Assembly: GCA_029267635.1 (NCBI GenBank)
Contig: JAJUIK010000008.1
Location: 1 to 64,000 of the forward strand
DNA length: 64,000 nt
Direction: 5' to 3'
DNA from: Moraxellaceae bacterium
GTDB taxonomy: Bacteria > Pseudomonadota > Gammaproteobacteria > Pseudomonadales > Moraxellaceae
The translations under genes and the position numbers were made by a program. Shown here piece after piece: positions 44,302-52,200 of this stretch. Position 1 is the stretch's first letter. Every line of letters begins with the position of its first letter. The notes under the pieces were generated by a model that was not told the origin of the DNA, made no database searches, and saw only the letters and a program-made list of their open reading frames with translations.

Positions 44302-44700
44302 TTATGAAAATTCGTTGATCGGATAAATACAAAAATCGAGCCCGAAACGTTCATAGCGGAAAGGAGTTCGAGTTTGTTTTAGCCAGCGTTGTAGCAGTTT
44401 GTCATACACGTTGGCTTTTTTTATGGAGGTGGCGGTGAAACTCCAGTATTGAATCCGGTAACGCCGTACCAGTTGTTCAATTCTTATCGCAATCGCTTGC
44501 AATATTTTCCTTGCCGGTAGTTGTAGTTGGACATCTTCATAAATGGGGTCATCACGGAATAGCGCCAGTGCAGGATTGTTCTTGTAGTGCTGGCGGGTCA
44601 GGGCTTTGGGCGGATGAATCAGGTAAAATGAAAACTGGTAATGGTTGAATTTCAGCACATAATGTAGATGCCCGATATAGAGATCTTCGCGTAACTGCAT
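44302..44700 (-). CDS. Hypothetical protein, 132 aa, third gene of the HD-hydrolase operon
   Basis: I do not recognise it. The ATG at 44700 follows GGAGGGA and gives 132 aa; a TTG at 44715 is the alternative. The protein is basic and rich in Tyr and Arg (ALTRQHYKNNPALALF, VRRYRIQYWSFTATSIKKA, KQTRTPFRYERFGLDF). No membrane segment or signal. It is the last gene of a three-gene minus-strand unit, starting 18 bases after the previous stop. Codon use is like its neighbours. Confidence 0.72.
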   Translation of the reverse strand: MQLREDLYIGHLHYVLKFNHYQFSFYLIHPPKALTRQHYKNNPALALFRDDPIYEDVQLQLPARKILQAIAIRIEQLVRRYRIQYWSFTATSIKKANVYDKLLQRWLKQTRTPFRYERFGLDFCIYPINEFS

Positions 44701-44718
44701 AAATCTTCCCTCCAATGT

Positions 44719-45078
44719 TTATGCTTGTTCTGAATCGGTTGCGTTCACCAACTGGAAAATATTCAATAACAGTTGTAGATCATTGTCTTTGCTTAAATTG
44801 AGCCCAAAATGTTGTTCTGCGGTGTCGAGAATAAGCTGGAGAAATTGGGTAAAAATAGCAGGAGTATGCTTCTGATCACAGCACGCCAAATAAGCACTGG
44901 CCTCTTCAAACAGACACCACCATTCTTGTGGCGAGTCAATCTGGATGCCACCCAGCGGATGGTAGAGATCAAATAATAGGTTTAATTGATATTGATAATA
45001 TTGTTGTGGTGACTGACTGAGATCAGCCGGATAGTTGGTGGGAATATTGAGTATTTTATTGTTGAAGATAGTGGGCAT
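44719..45078 (-). CDS. Hypothetical protein, 119 aa, second gene of the HD-hydrolase operon
   Basis: Unrecognised soluble protein of 119 aa. I start it at the ATG at 45078, which follows GGAGG at a tight spacing; the frame to 45189 runs within the upstream gene. It is helical and aromatic-rich (SPQQYYQYQLNLLFDLYHPLGG, PQEWWCLFEEASAYLACC). Its start overlaps the 3' end of the HD-hydrolase gene by 23 bases, so the two must be translated from one mRNA. Function unknown. Confidence 0.75.
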   Translation of the reverse strand: MPTIFNNKILNIPTNYPADLSQSPQQYYQYQLNLLFDLYHPLGGIQIDSPQEWWCLFEEASAYLACCDQKHTPAIFTQFLQLILDTAEQHFGLNLSKDNDLQLLLNIFQLVNATDSEQA

Positions 45079-45499
45079 AAGCCTCCAGTAAAATCTGTTT
45101 AACTTGTTGGTATTGGGCCAGACGTGTGTGGTCTTTGTCGCTAAGTTGCTCAAGACGGGAAATATCCATGTTGTCGGCGACATCTGCAAGTTTTACCCGG
45201 CAGGCAATGCGGTTTTGTGCAGCACGCTGGGCTGCTGCAATACGGTCTTCTCCGGCTTGTTTGGTTAAAGCTAACAGGGCGTCTAGCTGCGGGGTGGAAA
45301 ATCCATAATCCCGTAATTCATCTAAGGTGGTGGCGGTATCTTCCAGCACATCATGTAATACTGCGACGATTTTCTGTTCTTCAGTTTCCACGTTCAGCAT
45401 GACCCGTAGAGGGTGCAGGATATAAGGCTGTCCAGCTTTGTCGGCTTGTCCGGCATGTTTTTCTGCAGCCAGTGCGATGGCTTGTTCGAGTGTCGACAT
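45056..45499 (-). CDS. RelA/SpoT-type HD-domain hydrolase (small alarmone hydrolase-like)
   Basis: Single-domain protein of 147 aa related to the (p)ppGpp hydrolase half of RelA/SpoT. The metal-binding and catalytic elements visible are KHAGQADKAGQPYILHPLRVM (residues 14-34), HDVLEDTATT at about 49-58 (the HDxxED motif), and RVKLADVADNMD near 100-111. There is no synthetase, TGS or ACT domain. Proteins of this class have been called small alarmone hydrolases; some also act on NADPH or other nucleotides. It heads the operon with two unknown genes. Substrate is inferred from family only. Confidence 0.82.
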   Translation of the reverse strand: MSTLEQAIALAAEKHAGQADKAGQPYILHPLRVMLNVETEEQKIVAVLHDVLEDTATTLDELRDYGFSTPQLDALLALTKQAGEDRIAAAQRAAQNRIACRVKLADVADNMDISRLEQLSDKDHTRLAQYQQVKQILLEAYAHYLQQ

Positions 45500-45570
45500 T
45501 ATTCTTCTCGCTTTATGACCTGCTCATTATAGAAAAAAGCCCATGTATTTTATAGAGCGTAGGGTTTTGG

Positions 45571-45589
45571 TACGACATTATTTGTCGTA
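45571..45589. promoter_or_regulatory. Perfect 7-5-7 palindrome in a divergent intergenic region
   Basis: TACGACA (45571-45577) and TGTCGTA (45583-45589), five bases apart. It sits between the HD-hydrolase operon (start 45499, minus) and the aryl-carrier gene (start 45768, plus) and could control either or both. Confidence 0.4.
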
Positions 45590-45767
45590 ATAGGAAGTCA
45601 AATTTCTGAAGTGAGCACATGGATTTTTTGCGAAACCCAGTCAAGCAGGATGGAAATAAAACAGCTCACACATTCGTTGCTGGACTGAAAGCATGATTTT
45701 CACCGGACACTATGCGAACTACGCCCTGGGTTTTATAGTAGGCACATCGTTACATACTGGAACGCGT

Positions 45768-46490
45768 ATGTTTTATCCTTTACCCAAGAAAATCCAACTG
45801 GCAGTGAGCCAGGCGAAATGGGCGATTCAGTCGAGCCAGAGTGTCTTGATTCTGGTTGGGCTGGATCAATTGCAAAATTTGGCAGGGTGGACGGAAAGTC
45901 AGGTTGCCCTCAATCTGCGTCAGTTACTCAAAAGGGCACAGGCCTTGGATATTACGGTGCTGGAGGTAAGCAGTGACAATCCACAACGCGGCTTATTGGC
46001 CTTAGGGCAATATCTTGCAGTGGACCGTCAGCTGATCATGGCCGGGCAAGTGTCTGGATTGTTTAATCAGATCTTGCAGCATGCCTTGTCGGTGACAGAG
46101 CGAGTCTGCGTGATTGATGATGCGATTCTGAGCAGTGGCTTGGAACAGCATATCCAGTGGATCGACAATCTTAGTATGCAAAATGTGCATCATATGAATA
46201 GCAATGCCGTGACACGGCTCTGGTCGCTGAGTGCACCGGCAGCATTGATTTTGTCAGCCAAAGGTATTGTACAAGCGGTGGCAGAACAGCTGGATTTACA
46301 TCCGCTGGAAATCGAGCTGGATGTGGATTTACGTGATTATGGTCTAGACTCGGTGGCGATGGTCACGCTGATTGGCTTGTGGCGCGCCAATGGTGCCAAT
46401 ATCACCTATGAGGATTTTCTACAGCATCCCACCTTGCAGGATCTGTTGCGTATATTGCCTGTGCATATAGCGGATGGATCCATGCTTTGA
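45768..46490 (+). CDS. Eroded isochorismatase domain fused to an aryl carrier protein (EntB/DhbB-like)
   Basis: The ATG at 45768 follows GGA at 7 bases and gives 240 aa; the frame is open to 45693. Residues 1-160 align by eye with EntB, but the catalytic HDMQ region reads VGLDQ, the segment of about 45 residues with the catalytic Lys is missing, and the YAHIGC region has no Cys. The domain is therefore probably inactive. Residues about 165-235 form a carrier domain with an intact phosphopantetheine site DYGLDSV and the EntB-like ending FLQHPTLQDLL. No siderophore genes are adjacent. Its partner synthetase and product are unknown. Confidence 0.72.
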   Translation: MFYPLPKKIQLAVSQAKWAIQSSQSVLILVGLDQLQNLAGWTESQVALNLRQLLKRAQALDITVLEVSSDNPQRGLLALGQYLAVDRQLIMAGQVSGLFNQILQHALSVTERVCVIDDAILSSGLEQHIQWIDNLSMQNVHHMNSNAVTRLWSLSAPAALILSAKGIVQAVAEQLDLHPLEIELDVDLRDYGLDSVAMVTLIGLWRANGANITYEDFLQHPTLQDLLRILPVHIADGSML

Positions 46491-46607
46491 GGCTTTTGCG
46501 GAAAAAAACAAAAAACTTCAGCCGATTTACGGAATTTGCATTGTAATTCGAGGCTAAGATTTTTATTATTGCCGGCTCATTTTCGATATCACCTTTGGAA
46601 TAGAACA

Positions 46608-47252
46608 TTGCGTAATTTTCTAACCGAACACCTGATTCATCGTGATGAAGATTTTATGGTGATCCATAAACCATCAGACCTACTCAGTGTGCCGGGCAAA
46701 GGTGAAGCCTTGCAGGACAGCGTGCTGACCCGTCTACAGGCCATCGAACCCAAAACTTTGCTCATTCACCGTCTGGATCGTGATACTTCCGGGATTTTGG
46801 TCTTTGCGTTGACCCGTTTGGGACAAAACTGTATTTCCCGCCAGTTTCAGGAACGCCAGACCGAAAAAACCTATCAGGCCGTGGTGGCTGGACATTTGGT
46901 TGGTGAGGGCACTGTTGATGTTCCCGTGATTTATGATCCAACCCGTCCGCCCTTACATATTGCGGACGCCTCCCATCCGAAACCGGCACTGACACACTGG
47001 CAGGCCATCGAGCATTTTGAGATTCAAGGCCAACCGGTGACTCGCGTCAAACTCAGCCCGATTACCGGGCGTTCCCATCAATTACGGGTGCATATGCAAT
47101 ATCTGGGGCATCCGATTGTGGGCGATACCTTATATGCAACGCCGGAACAGCAACAGCTGATGCCGCGCTTGTGTTTGCATGCTGAACAGTTAAGTTTTGC
47201 GCATCCGCAAACCCGGGAGCCGTTGGCTTTTTATTGCCCGGCCCCTTTTTAA
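46608..47252 (+). CDS. rluA: RluA-family pseudouridine synthase
   Basis: Pseudouridine synthase of about 214 aa. The start is most likely the TTG at 46608, preceded by GGAA at 8 bases; an open frame to 46536 also begins with TTG and lacks a ribosome site. HRLDRDTSGILVFA holds catalytic Asp57, and ITGRSHQLRVHMQYLGHPIVGD is the second family motif. It lacks an S4 domain, as RluA does. In E. coli RluA modifies 23S U746 and several tRNAs at position 32. A single gene just before rapA, the order also seen in E. coli. Confidence 0.88.
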   Translation: MRNFLTEHLIHRDEDFMVIHKPSDLLSVPGKGEALQDSVLTRLQAIEPKTLLIHRLDRDTSGILVFALTRLGQNCISRQFQERQTEKTYQAVVAGHLVGEGTVDVPVIYDPTRPPLHIADASHPKPALTHWQAIEHFEIQGQPVTRVKLSPITGRSHQLRVHMQYLGHPIVGDTLYATPEQQQLMPRLCLHAEQLSFAHPQTREPLAFYCPAPF

Positions 47253-47403
47253 TGTAATACGCGTTTTATGTAGACTGAATACACTCACTTTAGCTGAGTG
47301 ATTGTGTCAAAATAGAAAGGATTAAAGACTACAGAAAATCACTCAACTGATTCTCGCTTTGAGTTTTACTATGTAGTGCTAACTTGAGATAAAGGTGGAA
47401 AAA

Positions 47404-50232
47404 TTGCAGCAGTTTGCTATTGGTCAACGTTGGTTATCAGACACAGAGACAGAACTGGGCTTAGGGGTTCTTATTGATGTTGATGAGCGATCAGTCAGCA
47501 TTTTATTCCCCAAAAGTGATGAAACCCGCGTCTATGCACGCAATAATGCGCCTTTATCTCGGATTGTATTCAATGTTCATGATGAAGTGCAGGATCAAGA
47601 AGGCAATCTATGGATAGTCGAATCGCTAGAAGACCGCAATAGCGTCATCCGTTATCACGTGGTGCGTACCCTCGAAGATGGTGAGCAGGAACGCAAGGCA
47701 CTGAACGAAACCCGGATCGGAGCACAAATCCAGTTAGCCAAACCTTTAGACCGTTTGTTGGCCAGTCAGATCGATTATAAAGAATGGTATGACCTGCGCA
47801 TTGAAGCCATGCAGATGCAGGCCCAGATGCAGGCCAGCCCTTTACGCGGTTTGATTGGACCACGTGTTGGCCTGATTCCGCACCAGCTTTATATCGCCCA
47901 TGAAGTGGGCCAGCGTTTTGCACCGCGCGTGTTACTCGCGGATGAAGTCGGTCTGGGTAAAACCATTGAAGCCGGATTGATCATTCACCAGCAACTGAAA
48001 ACCGGCCGTGCTGAACGTGTGCTGATTTTAGTACCAGATTCGCTGCAATATCAGTGGATGATTGAAATGCGCCGCCGTTTCAATCTGCAATTTTCGATTT
48101 TTGATCTGGTACGTACTGCTGCCATTAAAGAACATGATCCAGAACAGAACCCGTTCCTGACCGAGCAATGCATTCTCGCCAGTGTCGACTTGTTGGTTGA
48201 CCATGAAGACTTGCGTGAGCAGGCGGTTGAAGCCGGTTTTGATCTGTTGGTGGTGGATGAAGCGCATCATTTGATGTGGAGTGAAGAAGAAGGCGGCAAT
48301 GACCGTTATGATCTGGTGGAAGAGTTGGCACAGCTTACCCCGGGTGTATTGTTACTGACTGCAACACCAGAACAGTTGGGTGTCGAAAGCCATTTCGCCC
48401 GACTACGTTTGCTCGATCCACAACGATTCAGTTCACTCGATCGCTTCCTGGATGAAGAAGAACAATACCAACACACGGCAAAAATTGCCGAAGTATTGAT
48501 GTCCGACCAACCACTCAGTGAACAGCATATGGCTGCCTTAGAAGGTTTGTTGGGTCACCGCATTGAAGACCAGCCAGAACAGCGTTTCCGTGCGATTCAT
48601 GAATTGTTGGACCGTCACGGGACAGGTCGTATTCTGTTCCGTAATACCCGTGAAGCAATTCAAGGCTTTCCGGGGCGTGACTGCCAGCCAGCACCGTTGC
48701 CAGCACCAGAGAACTGGTCTACCGATGGTAAAATGCGTGAACAGATGTGGCCAGAAGAATCACAGCTTGATGGTTCCTGGATGCAAACCGATCCGCGTGT
48801 GCCTTGGCTGATGGAAATTCTGCGTAAAGAGCTCAAGCACAAAAAAGTGCTGTTGATTGCACGCAGTGGTCCGGTAGTAGAAGCTTTGGAAAGTGTGCTA
48901 CGTCTGCATGCCGGTATCCGTACCGCGATGTTCCATGAAGGTATGAGTCTACTCGAGCGCGATCAGGCTGCGGCTTATTTCGCAGAAGAAAGCTATGGTG
49001 CACAAATCCTGCTCTGTTCTGAAATTGGTTCGGAAGGCCGTAACTTCCAGTTCGCCTCTGACCTGATCCTATTCGATTTACCTGCCAACCCGGATGTGCT
49101 CGAGCAGCGTATTGGTCGTTTAGACCGTATCGGTCAGCAGAACCGTATCCAGATTCATGTGCCTTATCTGATCGGGACGGCACAGGAACGTATGTTCCGC
49201 TGGTATAACGAAGCCTTGAATATTTTTAGTAATATCTCACCAACTGCGCAGACCTTGCAGGAAAACTTTATTGTTGATTTGAAGGACTGTTTGTTGTCTG
49301 ATCAAGGTCAGGTGTTTGAAGATTTACTGGAAGAAGTGAATACTCAGCGTCAGGCACTTGAAGCCGAGTTGCAAGCAGGGCGTGACCGTTTGCTGGAATA
49401 CAACTCATGCCGTCCGGTGGTGGCGCAGGAAATTGTGCAGGCACTTGAAGACTACGATGACAATACTACCTTGCCGATGTTCATGAAACGCTTCATGGCC
49501 TCGACCAACATCGATTTTGATGAGCAAAGCAATGGTACGGTGATTATCAAGCCAACTGACCAAATGCAAGTACAAGGTCTGACCTTGGATGAAGAAGGTA
49601 TGACCGCGACCTTCTATCGCGATCAGGCCCAGATTCGTGAAGATGCACAATATCTCACCCTTGAACATCCGTTCATCGAAAGTGTGATGGAAATGATGCA
49701 GACCCAGGCATTTGGTAGTACCAATGTGGCTTTGCTCAAGTCCAACGCACTTAAACAAGGTAGTGTCTTGCTGGAAGTCTGGTTCAAGCTGGATGTTGTG
49801 GCACCTAAGGCCTTGAATTTGCCATCCAGTCTGCCGCAACAATTGATTCGCGTGCTTTTGAATGAAAATGGCCAGGACTTATCCGCACGTATTGATCCTG
49901 CGATTTTAAAACCGTATTTGCATCATCTGGATAGTAATAGCTGTCGTCAGGTCGTGAAAGCACGCCGTGAAATCATTGAAGCGCGTTATGCACAAGCCTT
50001 GGACATTGCCCGTGGTTCATTGGGTGGGCTGAAACAGCAAGCCAAAGAAATCTATGGCGGAAAATGGCAATATGAAATTGACCGTTTGAGTTACCTGAAA
50101 CAGTTCAACCCGAGCATCCGTCAGGATGAAATCGAAAGATTACAAAAATTACAAAAAGAAGGTTTGGATCTGCTCAATGGTCTGGCTGTGACGCCAGAAG
50201 CCATTCAAGTTTTGGTGGTGGTCAAACCTTAA
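47404..50232 (+). CDS. rapA: RNA polymerase-associated helicase RapA
   Basis: SWI2/SNF2 ATPase that binds RNA polymerase and promotes its recycling. The TTG at 47404 has an excellent AAGGTGG five bases ahead and gives 942 aa starting MQQFAIGQRWLSDTE; the GTG at 47395 is less well placed. Walker A is DEVGLGKTIEAG (Lys186), the DEAH box is at 285-288, SEGRNFQFASDLI and EQRIGRLDRIGQ are the later helicase motifs. The C-terminal RapA-specific region is complete. A terminator with TTCG loop follows. rluA lies upstream, as in E. coli. Confidence 0.95.
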   Translation: MQQFAIGQRWLSDTETELGLGVLIDVDERSVSILFPKSDETRVYARNNAPLSRIVFNVHDEVQDQEGNLWIVESLEDRNSVIRYHVVRTLEDGEQERKALNETRIGAQIQLAKPLDRLLASQIDYKEWYDLRIEAMQMQAQMQASPLRGLIGPRVGLIPHQLYIAHEVGQRFAPRVLLADEVGLGKTIEAGLIIHQQLKTGRAERVLILVPDSLQYQWMIEMRRRFNLQFSIFDLVRTAAIKEHDPEQNPFLTEQCILASVDLLVDHEDLREQAVEAGFDLLVVDEAHHLMWSEEEGGNDRYDLVEELAQLTPGVLLLTATPEQLGVESHFARLRLLDPQRFSSLDRFLDEEEQYQHTAKIAEVLMSDQPLSEQHMAALEGLLGHRIEDQPEQRFRAIHELLDRHGTGRILFRNTREAIQGFPGRDCQPAPLPAPENWSTDGKMREQMWPEESQLDGSWMQTDPRVPWLMEILRKELKHKKVLLIARSGPVVEALESVLRLHAGIRTAMFHEGMSLLERDQAAAYFAEESYGAQILLCSEIGSEGRNFQFASDLILFDLPANPDVLEQRIGRLDRIGQQNRIQIHVPYLIGTAQERMFRWYNEALNIFSNISPTAQTLQENFIVDLKDCLLSDQGQVFEDLLEEVNTQRQALEAELQAGRDRLLEYNSCRPVVAQEIVQALEDYDDNTTLPMFMKRFMASTNIDFDEQSNGTVIIKPTDQMQVQGLTLDEEGMTATFYRDQAQIREDAQYLTLEHPFIESVMEMMQTQAFGSTNVALLKSNALKQGSVLLEVWFKLDVVAPKALNLPSSLPQQLIRVLLNENGQDLSARIDPAILKPYLHHLDSNSCRQVVKARREIIEARYAQALDIARGSLGGLKQQAKEIYGGKWQYEIDRLSYLKQFNPSIRQDEIERLQKLQKEGLDLLNGLAVTPEAIQVLVVVKP

Positions 50233-50237
50233 TAGAT

Positions 50238-50261
50238 AAAAGCGCCTTCGGGCGCTTTTTT
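50238..50261 (+). terminator. Terminator of rapA
   Basis: AAAAGCGCC (50238-50246), TTCG tetraloop, GGCGCTTTT (50251-50259), T run. The convergent regulator gene ends just beyond and may share it. Confidence 0.92.
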
Positions 50262-50282
50262 ATGTAGAAAAGAGCGTTCAGC

Positions 50283-50993
50283 TCAACGTTTCTGTGTTTC
50301 ACCCAAATGGCGAGTACCTTCTAAAATCATGCGAATCATGATCATGGTTTGCTCTGCGATCACCTGGCGTTCATCCGTATCAAGATCGATTACTTTAGCG
50401 CCCATGTTAAACACCAACTGGGTAATGGCTTTAGCTGCCAGCTCAGGACGATATAATTTATTCTTTTGTTCCAGACGTATCAGATCTTCTTGTAATTCCT
50501 GCTGGAAAAAATTCAGCTGACGTTCTACCGCCTGTTTATAAGACGCCGATCCCGTATAGCCTTCACGTAGCAATAGACTGAGATTGCCTTCATCGGCATC
50601 TAATTGCTGGATAAAAACTTCCACGGAACTGCGAATAATGCTGTGTTGTTTAATCGCTTGTAAACGTGCCTCACGGATAATCTGACGCAACGCAATCCCT
50701 GATTGGTCAATCAGCGCAATGGCCAGTTCATCAATATCCTTGAAATGGCGGTAAAAGCTGTTGGGTGCAATGCCTGCTTCCCGGGCAACTTCCCGCAGAC
50801 TTAAAGAAGCAATACTTTTTTGCGGGCCAATCAGGTTTAATGCGGCTTGGAACAATTCTTCCTTGGTAATCGTGGCCTTACGACCCACACTCCGTGTAGG
50901 AACTTTTTCAAGCACGGCAAGATCGGTTCCATTGAGTGAATCGATTTGGCCATGAGTTGAAGATGGATACATTTTTTTCAATAGATTAGACAT
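50283..50993 (-). CDS. desT: FabR/DesT-type TetR-family regulator of unsaturated fatty acid synthesis
   Basis: Transcriptional regulator of 236 aa with a disordered N-terminal extension of about 38 residues. The HTH region (SLSLREVAREAGIAPNSFYRHFKDIDEL, about 64-91) is nearly identical in pattern to FabR and DesT. These proteins sense the saturation state of acyl-CoA. The gene is divergent from a ferredoxin-reductase and a desaturase gene, the same layout as desT-desCB in Pseudomonas, which supports the DesT role. A palindrome over the facing promoter is a likely operator. The extension is absent in E. coli FabR; Met8 is an alternative start. Confidence 0.86.
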   Translation of the reverse strand: MSNLLKKMYPSSTHGQIDSLNGTDLAVLEKVPTRSVGRKATITKEELFQAALNLIGPQKSIASLSLREVAREAGIAPNSFYRHFKDIDELAIALIDQSGIALRQIIREARLQAIKQHSIIRSSVEVFIQQLDADEGNLSLLLREGYTGSASYKQAVERQLNFFQQELQEDLIRLEQKNKLYRPELAAKAITQLVFNMGAKVIDLDTDERQVIAEQTMIMIRMILEGTRHLGETQKR

Positions 50994-51061
50994 CGGTAGA
51001 TGATAGAGGATGATTATAGCGGTTGAAGCGTAGCTTGGGAAATGTAACTAATTGCACGCAT

Positions 51062-51092
51062 GTATATACAAATATATATACACATGTATAAT
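51062..51092 (+). promoter_or_regulatory. Promoter of desC-desB with overlapping inverted repeat
   Basis: A consensus TATAAT is at 51087-51092. Just upstream, GTATATA (51062-51068) and TATATAC (51075-51081) form an inverted repeat across the -35 position, the place for DesT binding. The transcript would start near 51099, so translation begins at the ATG at 51121. Confidence 0.5.
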
Positions 51093-51120
51093 AATTGGAA
51101 ACCTTCAGAGTTCAGATGTC

Positions 51121-52188
51121 ATGCAAGCTCTACAAAAACGAAAATCTCCCCTTACTACTTTAGCTGAAACCGTTGTTGATCAAGACACGGCAAATTTTTG
51201 GCTACAAAAAATCAATCCTTTATGGTCTGTACATCAGGCTTTAGGACAAATTACCCAAAAAGAAACCACAGCGAACGGTTTGGTCAGTTTAACCCTACGC
51301 TGCAATCGCAATTTTGTCATGGGGCAACCCGGGCAGCATCATCCAGTCTTTGTTGAAGTGAAAGGACGCCGTTATGAACGTACCTACAGTCTGACACGTG
51401 TTGATGCCCAGCATGTATTGTTGACCGTAAAAAAAGTCGAGCAGGGTATTGTTAGCTCATGGTTGGCGGATCAGGCAAAAGTGGGTGACATCATTGAATT
51501 CGGTCAACCTTATGGTGACATGCAATTGCCACAGCAGGCGCAATCACTGTTGTTGCTGGCAGCTGGTAGTGGGATTACCCCAATGTTGAGTCTGGTGAAT
51601 GCCTTGGCTGAGCAGAAAAAACTGGACAGCACACCGGTACAATTGTGGTATTGGGTAAAAAATTATGCTGATGTCGCGTTCAAGGCACGTTTTGAGCAGA
51701 TCGCCGCCCAGTATTCCAACTTCCAGTTCAAGGTATTTTATACCCAGGAAACAGAAGCAGATCCGCGTCTTAATGCGGATTATGTGAAAAGTTTTGAACA
51801 GCTAAACACGGCAACCGTTTATGCATGTGGTCCATCTGGTTTTGTCTCCACAGCCGAGCAACTGTTTGCAGATGCTGACCTGTTTAAAGGTGAAGCTTTT
51901 AGCTTAAGTCAGTTAGCCTCTGCTGAAACCGGTTTCGTGAATGTGACTCTGACCAAATCGAACAAGACAGTCGCCATTCCAAAAGGCCAATCGATTTTGG
52001 TTGGCTTGGAACAGGCAAATCTCAAGCCAGAATATGGCTGCCGTATGGGGATTTGTCATAAGTGTGTATGTAACAAAGCACAAGGTGCAACCAAGAACTT
52101 AGTGAATGGTGCGGAAAATACCGAACCCGGTGATGCACTTAAATTGTGTGTGAATGCTGCCCAGTCTGATCTCGTAATTGATCTTTAA
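51121..52188 (+). CDS. desC: Ferredoxin reductase partner of the desaturase (DesC-like)
   Basis: Electron-transfer flavoprotein of 355 aa. An FAD/NAD(P)H reductase module (ERTYSLTRV at about residues 80-88, AAGSGITPMLSL, ACGPSGFV) is followed by a C-terminal plant-type [2Fe-2S] domain with Cys307, Cys312, Cys315 and Cys343 (CRMGICHKC). It should deliver electrons from NADPH to the di-iron desaturase encoded 12 bases downstream. I start it at the ATG at 51121; the longer frame begins before the promoter. The layout matches DesC-DesB of Pseudomonas, regulated by DesT. Confidence 0.9.
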   Translation: MQALQKRKSPLTTLAETVVDQDTANFWLQKINPLWSVHQALGQITQKETTANGLVSLTLRCNRNFVMGQPGQHHPVFVEVKGRRYERTYSLTRVDAQHVLLTVKKVEQGIVSSWLADQAKVGDIIEFGQPYGDMQLPQQAQSLLLLAAGSGITPMLSLVNALAEQKKLDSTPVQLWYWVKNYADVAFKARFEQIAAQYSNFQFKVFYTQETEADPRLNADYVKSFEQLNTATVYACGPSGFVSTAEQLFADADLFKGEAFSLSQLASAETGFVNVTLTKSNKTVAIPKGQSILVGLEQANLKPEYGCRMGICHKCVCNKAQGATKNLVNGAENTEPGDALKLCVNAAQSDLVIDL

Positions 52189-52200
52189 GAGTATTTTCCT

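Noticed and set aside
51052..51120. N-terminal extension of the DesC-like reductase
   Set aside because: It begins upstream of the TATAAT promoter and translates a repetitive AT-rich region.
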